Assembly (NCBI RefSeq): GCF_905404315.1 | Contig: NC_066273.1 | Location: 248,001-312,000, forward strand | Source: Leptidea sinapis | Taxonomy: Eukaryota > Arthropoda > Insecta > Lepidoptera > Pieridae | Reading direction: 5' to 3' | DNA: 64,000 nucleotides | In this document: positions 11,801-21,473 of the stretch, piece after piece | Numbering within the stretch: position 1 is the stretch's first letter | Layout: every line of letters starts with the position of its first letter | Translations under genes and position numbers: made by a program | Notes under the pieces: generated by a model | The model's input: the letters and a program-made list of their open reading frames with translations, nothing else | The model's database searches: none | Told to the model about the DNA's origin: nothing

Positions 11801-14800
11801 TGGACTTTTGCAATATCAGGGGAATTCACTCCAATTTAAACGCCGTCCACCACCACCTTGAGACGGCGCAGCCGGCCTTGTGTTTCCTTACTGAGACGCA
11901 GATATCTCGACCTAGCGATAAGTCATATTTAACGTACCCCGGGTACAAAATTGAGCACCATTTTTTGCCTCATGCCGGGGTATGTGTGTACGTGAGGGAG
12001 GATATCTGTTGTCGCCGTCTCGGCAATTTTGAGGCTAGGGACCTGTCCACTCTCTGGCTCCGCGTAGATTTAGAGGACCGCGTCCGCATCTATGCGTGTG
12101 TCTACAGGTCCCATAGTGGTAACGCAGAAACCGATCATCTCATGGGCTGCGTGCAAGCGGCAATTGACGACGTACTTGCACAGATCGTAGTCTTCGGTGA
12201 TTTCAACGGGCACAATGCCGAATGGCTTGGATCACGTACCACAGACTACGCAGGGCGATCTGTGCATAATTTTGCATTGGCGTATGGTCTGTCCCAATTG
12301 GTTGAGTCGCCAACACGGCTCCCGGATGTGGATAGCCACATGCCGTCCTTATTGGATCTTCTGCTGACTACACATCCCGATGGTTACCAGGTCTTTGTCG
12401 ACGCCCCTCTCGGAACGTCCGACCATTGCCTGGTCAGGAGTGTAGTGCCTATCCGACGCCAAAGTCGCAGACCACCAGCGACCCGCCGCGTTTGGAACTA
12501 CAAGTCAGCAGATTGGGATAGGATGCGTTCCCTTTTTGCATCCTACCCTTGGGGCAGGGTTTGTTTCCTTTCGGATGATCCTAGTGCCTGCGCCGCTGCA
12601 GTATCCGATGTGATACTACAGGGTATGAATATTTTTATACCAAACTCTGTAGTACCCATCGGTGGCAGATCACAGCCCTGGTTCGATGCGTCAATTAAAG
12701 CAGCATGTGACTGCAAAAAAAAGGCGTATCGAACTTGGATTGCGGCGCTGGGCACAAACGATACGAACTGCAAAGTTCTTAAGAGGAAATACAACCGTGC
12801 CTCCAGATTTTTTGAGCGGCAAATCGCCCGTGCGTAGTCTAAGCACGTCGTCAAAATCGGCGAGCAGCTTTCCAGTTACCCGACCGGAACACGCAAGTTC
12901 TGGTCATTGTCGAAAGCTGCTCTTGGTAACTTCAGCCAGCCGTCCATGCCGCCGTTGCACATGAGGAATGACACCCTGGCCCATACGGCAAAAGAGAAAG
13001 CCGATCTCTTGTGCACTCTTTTCGCCTTCAACTCGACTCTTGACGACAACGGAAAAACACCGCCGACCATCCCGCGGTGTCAGAGCTCTATGCCTGAAGT
13101 ACAGTTCAGACAGAAAACTGTTAGGCAAGCTCTGTTTTCGTTGGACGTCAGGAAGTTGAGCGGGCCGGATGGCATTTCTCCAATCGTGCTTAGAACATGT
13201 GTCCCTGAGTTGACGCCGGTGCTAACGCGTTTATTCCGGCACCCTTATTCTAAAGGCGTAGTCCCTGACTCATGGAAGTCTGCCCTTGTCCATCCGATCC
13301 AAAAAAAAGGAGACAGTTCGGATCCGGCAAACTAAAGGCCTATTGCTATAACCTCCCTGCTCTCCAAAATCATGGAGAGCATAATAAGCCGTCAGCTCTT
13401 GGTATACCTAAAGGGTCACCAGTTAATCAACGACCGACAATACGGGTTTCGCCATGGTCGGTCGGCAGGTGATCTTCTGGTATACCTGACACATAGATGG
13501 GCTGCGGCTATTGAAAGCAAGGGGGAATGCCTGGCAGTTAGCCTGGATATAGCAAAGACCTTTGATCGTGTATGGCACAAGGCGCTCCTCTCCAAACTTC
13601 CATCATTTGGGCTTCCCGAGAGCTTGTGCAAGTGGACCTCCAGCTTCCTCACTGGGCGTAGCATACAGGTCGTTGTTGACGGATATTGCTCGAACCCGAA
13701 GCCCGTGAATGCTGGAGTGCCCCAAGGCTGTGTGCTGTCTCCCACGCTGTTTCTTCTGCATATCAATGATATGTTGGACACCTCCAACATTCATTGCTAT
13801 GCAGACGACAGCACTGGTGATGCCATATACACGGGCCATGCAGGTCTCTCTCGGGAAATCGTCGACCAGTGCCGGGAGATACTTGTGTCTTCTATCGAGT
13901 TCTCTCTTGAGAAGGTCGCGGAATGGGGAAAATTGAACCTTGTCCAATTTAACCCCCAGAAGACTCAAGTTTGCGCGTTTACCACTAAAAAAACCCCATT
14001 TGTCGTATCACTGCTCTTCGACAACACTTCCCTCAAAGCCTCCCCTAGTATCGGAATACTGGGTCTCGAAATCTCGAGCGATTGCCAATTTCGTGGTCAT
14101 CTGGAAGGCAAAGCCAAATTGGCTTCAAAGAAACTGGGCGTCATTAATAGAGCACGGCAATACTTCAAGCCGGCCCACATAAAAATAAAGCGCAGGTCCG
14201 GCCACACATGGAGTATTGCTGTCATCTCTGGTCTGGCGCACCCTAGTATCAGCTCGATCCATTTGACCGCGTGCAACGCAGAGCAGCTCGAATTGTCGGG
14301 GACCCAGTGCTCTGTGAACGGCTGGATCACTTGGCGTTGCGTAGAGACGTCGCTTCATTGTGTGTCTTCCACCGCATTTATCACGGGGAGTGTTCCGAAG
14401 AGCTATTTTACCTGATTCCTGCCGCCGAATTCCACCTTCGCACGACACGCCACAAGTTAGGATATCATCCTCACCACCTGGATGTGTGGCGGTCCTCCAC
14501 AGTGCGGTTTTCAAGGAGCTTTCTTCCACGTACTACAAAGCTGTGGAATGAGCTTCCTTGTGCGGTGTTTCAGGGACGATACGACATGGGTACCTTCAAA
14601 AAAAGCGCATACACCTTCCTTAAAGGCCGGCAACGCTCCTGTGATTCCTCTGGTGTTGCAAGAGATTGTGGGCGGCGGTGATCACTTAACAACAGGTGAC
14701 CCGTACGCTCGTTTGTCCTCCTATTCCATAAAAAAAAAGTCATCAAATGACGTTGAAGACAAAAATAAATAAATATTTATTTTGAACTGAAAGAAAAAGC

Positions 14801-16708
14801 ATTGATAGAGTAGACCACTATGTCTCTCCACTGTATATCTAGTTTAACTATTAAATTTAAATATTTTTTTCAGTCGTGGTATAACAGGTGATCCCCTCCA
14901 GCAGATATATTACCTGGTGTCCTTGTGTTGGATCTCCATCAGAGCCACTTGTGTGATGCTCGCAGCTGCTGATGTCAATCAATACTCTAATAGAGCTGTA
15001 AAGTATCTGTCCAACTGTCCTCCAAGATATTATAATATTGAGGTGTGTATTTTCAATACACAATCTTATAATATAACTGCTACAGAAGAGGGTTATTCGC
15101 GCTATTTATAACCTAGCTCCTAAAGAATCATTGTGAACAAAATTTAAAGAAATATACATCTTAACTGTTGCATCTCAATATATTCTTGATGATGTTATGT
15201 ATGTAGATAGTGAATTTGCTAGAAATTGTCATGACCAAAATGTTAAGACCTAGAAAACAAACGTATACTGCCTACTAATCGGCTAAGTCGAGTTAGTAGG
15301 TCTTTTGTGGGGTGATGTGTATAAGCATACATCACATTCCCAGAAAATGTTCATAACAAATGTATTACAATGTTCAAAAGAATTGTTTCCATCCGCATCA
15401 TGTTGATGTCGGCATTCTGCAACCGCGCGTTATGTTAGAATTTATTTGCCTCGCACACCAACTTTGTGGAATCAAAACCTGCTGCAGTTTTCCTGAATAT
15501 TTAAAATTAGGCCATACTCCTAATATAACCTTAGACCGACATCGCATGTCTTGACCCTGGTGTCACGGATAGCCATGGGCTCGTATTGTATATGGATATA
15601 ATTATAATTTATACGTATAATTTATGGATTTTAGATTTAACATTAATTTTTTATGATATGATGTCTACTGATAAGAATTTTCCCTACTTAAATACTATTA
15701 TAATACATAGGTTCGGAGACTTCAGGAACAACTTCTCAACGATCGCGTTGCAATCAGTGGGATGGGATTTTTTTATTTAACCAATTCAGTTCTATTGCAG
15801 GTAACTTATATGTATAAATATATTAATTTATTTAAAATAATAACACTTTAATATACTTAGACTCACTACAGTCGATCTAAAGTAGCAGAATAGTCATAAG
15901 ATTGAAATCTAATGATTAAAAAATGTGTAATTAATGTGTACAGTACAAACATAATTAATACAATGCTGTGTGTAATCACGTACTCTTACAGGGTTTTGAG
16001 TAACAAGTTTATACGTTTAAGCTACAATTTGCTCCACAAAGCGAGTGTTTAATAAACATGCCAAAACTTATGGATGATGCGTCATTCAGAAGATTTGCTT
16101 TTTTAATAATATGAGCGCTGGATCGAATTGGCGAGATTTTGAATTTCGCATCGTCAATTTGATCGCGTTCTGACGACCCGTATAGCTCACTGGCAAGTGA
16201 CCCTGCCTACTGAGCTAGAGGTCCCGGGTTCGAATCCCGGTGGGTGCGCAAACATTTATATGATGAATAATAGATGTTTATTTCCGAGTCAGTGGATGTT
16301 TATCATTTATGTATTTATATATGTAAGTTTATTGCATTGAATATAGCATTGTCTTCGACCCATAGTACAGGCTATGCCTAGGTTTGAGCAAGATAATTTG
16401 TGTAAAAGTGTGTCAATATTGTTTTATAATATTAATTAGTTTTGGTACAAAAATTTGTATTATTCATAATTAATCTTTATAATTGAACCTCACAATTCTA
16501 TGTTCTCCACAATCATTATCAATATATACGTTGGTTACTCTTGGTGCTACTAACTACAGAGCAGGACTATGTGTGTCTTTAGTCAGCTAGAATACATGCT
16601 TATGTACCACTGGTTTGTAAGTTTTCATTATTTCAGGTGGCTAGCTCAGTGATAACCTATGTATTGGTACTAGTGCAGTATGATAGTTCTGATCGCAACG
16701 ACCCTTAG
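5653..16708 (+). CDS. GrA: sugar-type gustatory receptor, lacks one internal exon
   Basis: Gustatory receptors of this family are seven-pass membrane proteins of taste neurons acting as ligand-gated cation channels; this subfamily detects sugars. Seven exons are visible: 5665-5854 (start possibly ATG 5653), 6823-7035, 8419-8523, 9469-9632, 14874-15042, 15711-15800 and 16637-16708 (stop TAG). All have AG/GT borders and open frames. The C-terminus has the family signature as TYVLVLVQY. Exon lengths 213, 105, 164, 169 and 90 are identical to GrB on the opposite strand. The counterpart of GrB exon 4 (182 nt, WNFQD region) is missing between 8523 and 9469, and joining these exons directly gives an immediate TGA. 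The gene is thus either a recent pseudogene or misassembled here. Ligand identity is not inferable. Confidence 0.85.
6170..6358 (+). other. Short intronic open frame, unassigned
   Basis: A 62-codon frame with two hydrophobic stretches inside the first GrA intron. It has no convincing splice borders in the receptor frame, and GrB has no counterpart. Probably chance. Confidence 0.15.
6484..6795 (+). mobile_element. SINE-like repeat, family S, copy 3
   Basis: Nearly full-length copy running from GTGGGAGGCTC through CGGTCTGAAGGGCGCCGTAG to the CTCATCTTGTCCCTTA 3' part. Its 3' end lies only about 30 bp before the acceptor of GrA exon 2, so the branch-point region must fall in or beside the repeat. 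Confidence 0.8.
6823..7035 (+). CDS. GrA exon 2 (TM3 and loop)
   Basis: Acceptor TTTGTACAG at 6822, donor GGTAAGTA at 7036; phase 1 in and out, 213 nt. Encodes TARLAGAMFYAAAITSH, then WRLSCSWQRL and a charged loop ending FICFGG. GrB has an equal-length exon at 37882-38094. Confidence 0.9.
7036..8418 (+). other. GrA intron 2, no other gene seen
   Basis: AT-rich 1.4-kb intron. No transposon recognised with confidence. Confidence 0.5.
8419..8523 (+). CDS. GrA exon 3 (VEH motif)
   Basis: Acceptor TGTTTTAG at 8418, donor GTACGT at 8524; 105 nt, phase 1 in and out. Encodes VEHLMNILSSIGLHC and MRTYILKSHGFLLLE. The (V/G)EH start is typical of this place in sugar-type receptors. It matches GrB 37050-37154. 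Confidence 0.85.
8524..9067 (+). other. Position where GrA exon 4 is expected but absent
   Basis: By comparison with GrB 35971-36152, a 182-nt exon with WNFQD and RYYRLN-like motifs should lie between 8524 and 9468. All three forward frames of this stretch lack any such motif. It contains AT-rich sequence and an (AC)-rich tract near 8692-8716. Confidence 0.7.
9068..9375 (+). mobile_element. SINE-like repeat, family S, copy 4
   Basis: Starts GTGGGAGGCTCCTGTGCACT and ends CTCGTCTCGTCCCTGATTGT. It sits ~95 bp before GrA exon 5, in the interval from which exon 4 is missing. One frame of the repeat runs open without a stop into that exon (9160-9666). Confidence 0.8.
9469..9632 (+). CDS. GrA exon 5 (intracellular loop, TM6)
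   Basis: Acceptor CATTGCAG at 9468, donor GTATGT at 9633; 164 nt, phase 0 in, phase 2 out. Encodes LYLWRRVREAYVKQAKLVRV, then a hydrophobic segment with FFNFYFICLHLFLGI. GrB has the same length at 33914-34077. Confidence 0.9.
9633..10557 (+). other. GrA intron, no other gene seen
   Basis: AT-rich intron sequence upstream of an inverted LTR fragment; nothing else recognised. Confidence 0.45.
10558..11304 (-). mobile_element. Inverted Ty3/Gypsy LTR plus gag start (fragment)
   Basis: Reverse complement of the LTR (10684-11304) and first ~100 bp of gag of the element at 41453-45446. Its outer end TGTTGCGTAGCAAC at 11304-11291 and inner end TGACACGGGAG at 10684 match that element's LTR ends. The gag side stops in a palindrome at 10558-10587. 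Only the 5' LTR and leader remain, inside the large GrA intron. Confidence 0.85.
11656..12837 (+). pseudogene. LINE-A copy 1 endonuclease region
   Basis: The APE-type endonuclease nicks target DNA to prime reverse transcription. In this 393-codon frame the fold is recognisable: the N of FCNIRG near residue 53, the catalytic E in FLTET near 80, CVYR near 148-151, GDFNGHNAEW at 181-190, and SDHCLV near 255-260. A stop (TAG at 12835-12837) ends the frame where the copy at 60.7-61.3 kb reads on, so the link to the reverse transcriptase is lost. The first ~45 residues are probably leader rather than protein. Confidence 0.85.
12907..14681 (+). pseudogene. LINE-A copy 1 reverse transcriptase, broken
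   Basis: The enzyme copies its own RNA into the genome. Segments are: fingers with LSGPDGISPIVLRT (12907-13335, ended by a TAA), palm at 13372 onward with NDRQYGFRHGRSAGD, LDIAKTFDRVWHK, NAGVPQGCVLSPTLF and the catalytic box CYADDST, and a C-terminal tail (14271-14681) with HGECSEELFYLIPAAEFH and FSRSFLPRTTKLWNELP. A deletion near 14180 shifts the frame between palm and tail. At least two stops and two frame shifts make it inactive. Confidence 0.88.
14874..15042 (+). CDS. GrA exon 6 (TM6-TM7 region)
   Basis: Acceptor TTTTTTTCAG at 14873, donor GTGTGT at 15043; 169 nt, phase 2 in, phase 0 out. Encodes GITGDPLQQIYYLVSLCWIS and VMLAAADVNQYSNRAVKYL. It is closely similar to GrB 31979-32147. The N of DVN and downstream spacing match the family. 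Confidence 0.92.
15073..15420 (+). mobile_element. LINE-B-like 3' fragment
   Basis: Degenerate tail of a LINE reverse transcriptase ORF (LQKRVIRAIYN-like text from CTACAGAAGAGGG onward), related to copies at 27.0-27.9 kb and 35.1-35.5 kb. It begins only about 30 bp after the donor of GrA exon 6. Confidence 0.65.
15711..15800 (+). CDS. GrA exon 7 (TM7 start)
   Basis: Acceptor ATACATAG at 15710, donor GTAACT at 15801; 90 nt, phase 0 both sides. Encodes VRRLQEQLLNDRVAISG and MGFFYLTNSVLLQ. The ALSG/AISG-GFFYLT string is a strong sugar-receptor landmark. Confidence 0.92.
16172..16440 (+). mobile_element. tRNA-derived SINE
   Basis: The head is tRNA-like, with A box TAGCTCACTGG (16183-16193) and B box GGTTCGAATCC (16227-16237) and a perfect CCGGG/CCCGG T stem. 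The acceptor stem is poor and no clean anticodon arm forms. A ~190-bp AT-rich unrelated body follows. This is a Pol III-promoted SINE rather than a working tRNA gene. It lies in the last GrA intron. Confidence 0.75.
16637..16708 (+). CDS. GrA exon 8 (TM7 end and stop)
   Basis: Acceptor TTATTTCAG at 16636. Encodes VASSVITYVLVLVQYDSSDR and ends NDP then TAG. TYVLVLVQY fits the gustatory-receptor C-terminal signature TYhhhhhQF. GrB ends in the same motif but carries a 14-residue longer tail. Confidence 0.92.
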   Translation: MASSVITYVLVLVQYDSSDRNDP

Positions 16709-16733
16709 GATATCACCAGCCAGAGTGTTTTAA

Positions 16734-16739
16734 AATAAA
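16734..16739 (+). terminator. Possible GrA poly(A) signal
   Basis: AATAAA 26 bp after the GrA stop, within TAAAATAAAATAAGG. Its use is inferred. Confidence 0.4.
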
Positions 16740-16984
16740 ATAAGGCTGATGAAACATTTTCTTATTATGTCTACTGATAACTATGTCGATGTCCAACTAT
16801 ATTCCTCGTAAAAATACAGTGACAGGAGTGGTCTAGCCTAGGAATCAATAATAACACGCGATATATCATTAAAAAGATTTTTTATGTAACTATTGCAACT
16901 AAATCACTTTGTGGAAAAAACTTTATGGCACAATAAAATCAAACGTCATTAATAAAAATATAAGTGTTTGATTGTACCTTATAT

Positions 16985-17165
16985 AATTTTATACGTCTAG
17001 ATATCTGCTGTTTAGCAACGTATGACAACAGGCCAGGTTTATTACTTTAGTGTGCAAGACAGCTATAACGCCTTACACTCGCGATACGTCATTTTGTTTT
17101 AGTTTACGCGCGGTGCTGAAAATAGAAGCTAGCAGTACGCCGCTATTATTATATAAGGTTTTCGT
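16985..17165. mobile_element. Partial MITE related to 32171-32391
   Basis: Shares TATACGTCTAGA and the following GCAACGTATG / ATAGGCCAGGT-like and CACTCGCGAT landmarks with the MITE in GrB, but the matching right terminus is not evident. Downstream of the GrA stop. Confidence 0.5.
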
Positions 17166-17274
17166 ATTCATCTTCAACTTTTTTAGTTCTTTTTATAAAA
17201 CTATGATAGTAAAATAACGGAAAAGAAAATCACTTAAGTACGAGCTTCACTCGCACACACTAAGGGGTCTGGAT

Positions 17275-17395
17275 GTAAATATTCCCTTTTTATAGAAGTA
17301 GAGGACAAACGAGCCAACAGCTCATCCGATGTGAAGTGGTCACCGTGTTTCACATTCTCTTGCAACAACAAACGAATAACAGGAGCGTTGCAGGC
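17275..17395 (-). mobile_element. LINE-A 3' fragment
   Basis: Short, divergent piece of the LINE-A 3' end (GAGGACAAACGAGC and TTGCAACA landmarks). Confidence 0.6.
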
Positions 17396-17414
17396 CTTAT
17401 CATAATATAATAAC

Positions 17415-17545
17415 TTAACATCATCAGCCGGATCACGTCCACTGCTGGACATAGGCCTCCCCCAAAGATCGCCATGATGATCTGTTCTGCGCTGCCCTCG
17501 TTCAATGTATTCCGGCGTTCTTGAGCAGCTCCTCAGTACATCTTG
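17415..17545 (-). mobile_element. RTE-type LINE 3' fragment
   Basis: On the minus strand, GACGTCCACTGCTGGACAAA-type text translates as the C-terminal DLV/W-rich end of an RTE-clade protein. The same family recurs at 31.5, 32.6, 36.3 and 38.1 kb. Confidence 0.65.
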
Positions 17546-17744
17546 TGCCAACCAACATATTATTACAAAAAAATAAATAAAACAGTAGCAGGCTGCAAAC
17601 TCTTAGCCAATGTTTAGTATACAGATAGTTTCGGGGGCGACAAATAAATCTAGCTATTTTTCAATTTTAAAAATGCAGTTTTTTCTGAGTTTTAATGAGA
17701 AACTGCTACAATAACATTCGAATACAAAGGTAAATTACGCCAAG

Positions 17745-17830
17745 ACTTTAATAGCTCAGATGGGACATTGGATGATCCGGAAAGCAGAAGACCCGGGTTC
17801 GGATCCAGATGTTCCTATTAGTTTTTATTT
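17745..17830 (+). mobile_element. Second tRNA-like SINE head
   Basis: A box TAGCTCAGATGG (17752-17763) and B box GGTTCGGATCC (17796-17806) spaced as in a tRNA. No complete cloverleaf is visible. The body after it is unclear. Confidence 0.5.
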
Positions 17831-19261
17831 TGTTGAAGTTTTGTACATTCTTAAAAATCCGAGCTAGACTCGGTCGTCCGGATATTTATTCTAAATATAA
17901 GTAATGAAGTATACTAACATTAGTTTAAGAACTTAGGTGTTAATAAAAAACATGTTCATTTTTTGTTTTTTTTAACGAATTTTTTTCTGTTAAAAAGTTT
18001 TAGATTAAATACTTCTCGCAATTATTTTCTTAAATCAGAATAACTTAATCAATGGATTTTACAAAAATTAAAAGTAATAATCCTTCTCATTTTATCAGCC
18101 TCAAGGAGAAAATTTGTTAAACTCGAACCAAATTTGTGAAAGCTTTTCTTTGAACACTTTTTCTGACATTGTCAAATTACAGTGAAATTTGAATTTTATA
18201 TTTCATTATGGAATCCATAAGAATAAGTTTCCATAAGAACAAGTTTTCGTAAGAATTCGTTAGATTTGTTTACAGAATCGTTGTGTGTTATTATTTCGAA
18301 TGATAATTTGCTAACATACGAGATTTATTTTTATAATTAGTATTACCGTGTATTATTTTTTGATTAAGGTGAGTGTTATCCATTGAAATGAAATACTTTT
18401 AAAGGATGAAAACGTGTAGAATTATAACTGTATTTTTGTATCAGATTTTTGCGTTAATTTAACATTTACATTTTTATTTTATTCAATCCCATGTTTCGTG
18501 ACCTTTTCAAGGCACATTTTCAGGGGGACTACGGTTAATAGGAATCTAGAGATGGTATTTGGCAAAATTTAATGACAAAGTCCTTTTCTGTTTTCTTATG
18601 TGTAGTTTTCAGTTTTAATATTTGAAGATTTATTAGATTCAAGTGTTAAATTATTCGAAAACATCTTCTCAATTGAAATTGGTTTATTTTTTTCTTTTTC
18701 AATGGCCAATATTGTTAATAGAGCCTATACTGCGTTTATTGGCATCTTTCAACGCGCTCTTGGACAAGAATGTTCATTGGGACCCATTCAATGATGGTAA
18801 GTGGCACTGCGTGCTATTTGGACAATAAATAAATAATTACGTTTAGTACTATATAATGGATAGTATTACCTTTTGCTATACGATGTAGTGCTTGGGTATC
18901 ACATGAGGGTCCAAACACTCTTGTCCTGATAGAAGCGAGGTCCAGACACAAAAACTAGTTTGGTCTTTCCAACAGCGTTTATGCTAATGTCATTCCAAAC
19001 CGTCCTTTATCCGCCACCTAACCGACTCGTTCTTCAATTCAGCATTGGAATTTAATCTGAACGAATCTTATTGAGTTATAGTCCCCGGTTCTAAAATTGT
19101 ATGAATATGTTTCTTCTCTCTACAGACATTACACTGTTTACTCTTTGTATAGAAAAATACCTTTTGGGTAAGTAATTAAAAGATCAACAAATATCACAAC
19201 ACTACATCTTCCTTTATTAATCAAATGGTAGGTAATCTAGATCCCTAGAAGGTAACAAGAC
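17831..19261. other. Intergenic between GrA and LINE debris
   Basis: No gene supported. A stretch at 18620-18790 stays open in two frames and ends at a good donor (GATG|GTAAGT, 18798), so an exon of an unknown gene is possible but has no recognisable motif. Confidence 0.35.
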
Positions 19262-19595
19262 ATGCACCGGATGGTAAGTAGAGACGTCGCTTCATTATGT
19301 TTCTTCTACCGCATTTATCACAGGGAGTGTTCCGAAGAGCTGTTTCACCTGATTCCTGCCGCCGAATTCCACTTTCGCACAAACGCCACAAGTAAGGATA
19401 TCATCACCACCATCAGGATGTGTAGCGGTCCTCCACAGTGTGGTTTTCAAGGAGTTTTCTACCTCATACTAACGTTCCTTGTGCGGTGTTTCCGGGACGA
19501 TACGACATAGGTATCTTCTAATAAAGCTCGGTGTGCCTTGATTAAAGGCCGGCAACGCTCCTGTTGCAGGAGATTGTGGGCGGTGGCGCTATTTT
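19262..19595 (+). mobile_element. LINE-A 3' fragment
   Basis: Contains the degraded C-terminal frame with RDVASLCFFYRIYHRECSEE and LIPAAEFH, then the 3' untranslated end. 5'-truncated. Confidence 0.8.
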
Positions 19596-19799
19596 TCTCT
19601 TTTCTACTTTTTATGATGCGTTAAGAGATTAAAAAAGATGAAAATATAGATAAGAATCATGATTTCTCATATTTTTTCTAAGAAATACAAAAGTTCTCAT
19701 TCTCATTCCATTTTTTGTCCTTTATATACACCAATACACTTTTTTAAGATCAGCCTGACGTACTTTGTTGAAGTATATAGTAATAGCTGGGTATTAACA

Positions 19800-20054
19800 T
19801 GTGCACACAAGATGTGTCAAAAGCAAAAGTGGAAATGGACTGGACACATTCTGAATGAAAAGAAAGAGAAATGGACAAATACCCTTATAGAATGGTATCC
19901 AAGAGACGGGAGACGCAGGAATGGTAGACAGATTAGATGGTGGGTGGATGATTTTAAACGGATAGCAGTACCGGACTGGATGCGAGTACGTAGAGACCCA
20001 ATAAAGCGGAAGTCCTTAGAGGAAGCTTTTGTTGAGAGACAAATTACTAGTTAG
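19800..20054 (+). pseudogene. RTE-clade LINE protein C-terminus
   Basis: Reads KWKWTGHILNEKKEKWTN then RRRNGRQIRWWVDDFKRIA and EEAFVERQ, the hallmark C-terminal end of RTE/BovB reverse-transcriptase proteins. The start is cut off; only about 80 codons remain. It is distinct from the minus-strand RTE pieces elsewhere. Confidence 0.8.
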
Positions 20055-20887
20055 ATTAATTTAAATTTTATTTATAAGAAAACTTAAGTTCGTAGTCACA
20101 ATAATGTCTTTTTTATTTTTATTTATTTATTTAAAGTAAGTTTACTTTTCTTAGGGATCTTGCACATGTTAATAAAAAAATAGCAATTTTATTATCCACC
20201 ATTTTCTTCACAAATGTTTATGGAAAAAAACGAAATAAATACGTATTACAATTAAAGGTTGTTAGGTTAATAAGCAGTTACCTAAAATATCAGTACTAAG
20301 CTAAAATAACCTTTTAAAATAAATAAACTAAAACCTTACATCATACTGATTAGGTAACGTACTTTTGATATCAGTTTAAAGGTTTTTGATATCTATAATA
20401 TTCACACTTAACAATTACATCCTGTATACAGCTATAAACAAAGTAAACCCCAATTTATATAATTATTTACCTCTATAGGCCACGTATTCGTCAGATGTGT
20501 TCATCATTTTGGGTGTAATGATGCAGAATCATTCAATTCAATCCAATTTAATGGCTCGAATCTCTTGAGAGAAAAATCCATTTATTCTCTTTGTCCATTA
20601 TCGTAATACTATTTCGACAACGTGCAGACAACGCTAAATACACATTTCATTTTAATTTATTTATTCGTTACATTTATAAGATTTGTTATTCCTAATTAGT
20701 ACTACCACGTAGTACGCTGATCTTGCATGGCGTTAATTTCGAGAAACATTGCGTATTTACCTATACTTTTATGGTAATTATTACCTAAGACCAAATAAAT
20801 CGTTTTGGCATCACAACAGGTATAAAATATTAGTATTGGCTTTCCATGATTTTTATATATCTACCACCTACCTACTTACTTTTACAT
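20055..20887. other. Intergenic, AT-rich
   Basis: No supportable feature. Confidence 0.4.
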
Positions 20888-20992
20888 ACCTACCTTTTTT
20901 ACAAGCGTACGGGTTACCTGGTGTTATGTGATAACCGCCGCCCACATTCTCTTGCAACACCAGAGGAATCACAGGAGCCTAGTCAGCCTTTT
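20888..20992 (-). mobile_element. LINE-A 3' tip fragment
   Basis: About 100 bp of the LINE-A 3' end (GTGATAACCGCCGCCCACAT and TTGCAACACCAGAGGAATCA). Confidence 0.75.
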
Positions 20993-21329
20993 AAGGCATA
21001 TGCATGTTTGAAGTCAGCTATTATTTTAGTCTTGAAATTATTTTTTTCAGATGATAATGTCGCGATATAATATTGTCTAACATATCTAATTTATAAATAT
21101 CTTTTAATTCAATAATTGGTGAAAGTTGCTTCCCGTTCGGGTCTTCTACTATCAGTGTTGTGTGTAAAATATCAATGAAGTAAGTTTAGGTAATCATGTA
21201 GCGAAATTTATATATGAAATGAATCTTTGAATTGACAAGCAGAAAGTTCAAAATTTCAAGGTTTTATTAATATGGAGTATTAGCCTAACCAAGTTTTTAA
21301 AAGTTAAAAAATTTGAAAACTTCTTTATT

Positions 21330-21445
21330 TTAGTTTGGTTAGAAGTATCTTGAAGTATGGTTCAGTTGTCTGGCGTCCTAACTATGCAACGTATATCCTA
21401 AGTCTGGAACGTAGGAAAGGATTTCTGGCTGTTTTGGCATTAGCC
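21330..21445 (+). mobile_element. LINE reverse-transcriptase scrap
   Basis: Translates in one frame to LVRSILKYGSVVWRPNYATY, the post-palm region of a non-LTR reverse transcriptase (YGSVVW-P motif). Too short for family assignment. Confidence 0.55.
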
Positions 21446-21473
21446 AAGAAAATTCCTTTCTAACAACGAAAGG

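Larger units (their letters stand above)
11339..14735 (+). mobile_element. LINE-A copy 1, 5'-complete with target duplication
   Basis: Non-LTR retrotransposon of the Jockey/CR1 type, with an APE endonuclease and a YADD-box reverse transcriptase. Its 5' end ATTTGCCCTGTACTTTTCCC is shared with the copy at 28471-31092, and its 3' end is CTATTCCATAAAAAA. It is bordered by AAAGTCAT on both sides (11331-11338 and 14736-14743), a clear 8-bp target duplication. A run of 12-13 C lies near 11581. Coding parts are broken by stops and frame changes. The insertion is in the GrA intron between exons 5 and 6, same strand as the gene. Confidence 0.88.

Noticed and set aside
13416..13968. Long minus-strand frames opposite the LINE-A reverse transcriptase
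   Set aside because: Codon shadows of the real frame; they recur in every LINE-A copy only because the sense protein is conserved.
16172..16245. A tRNA gene
   Set aside because: A and B boxes and the T stem are good, but the acceptor stem is mismatched and no proper anticodon arm forms; the following body marks a tRNA-derived SINE.
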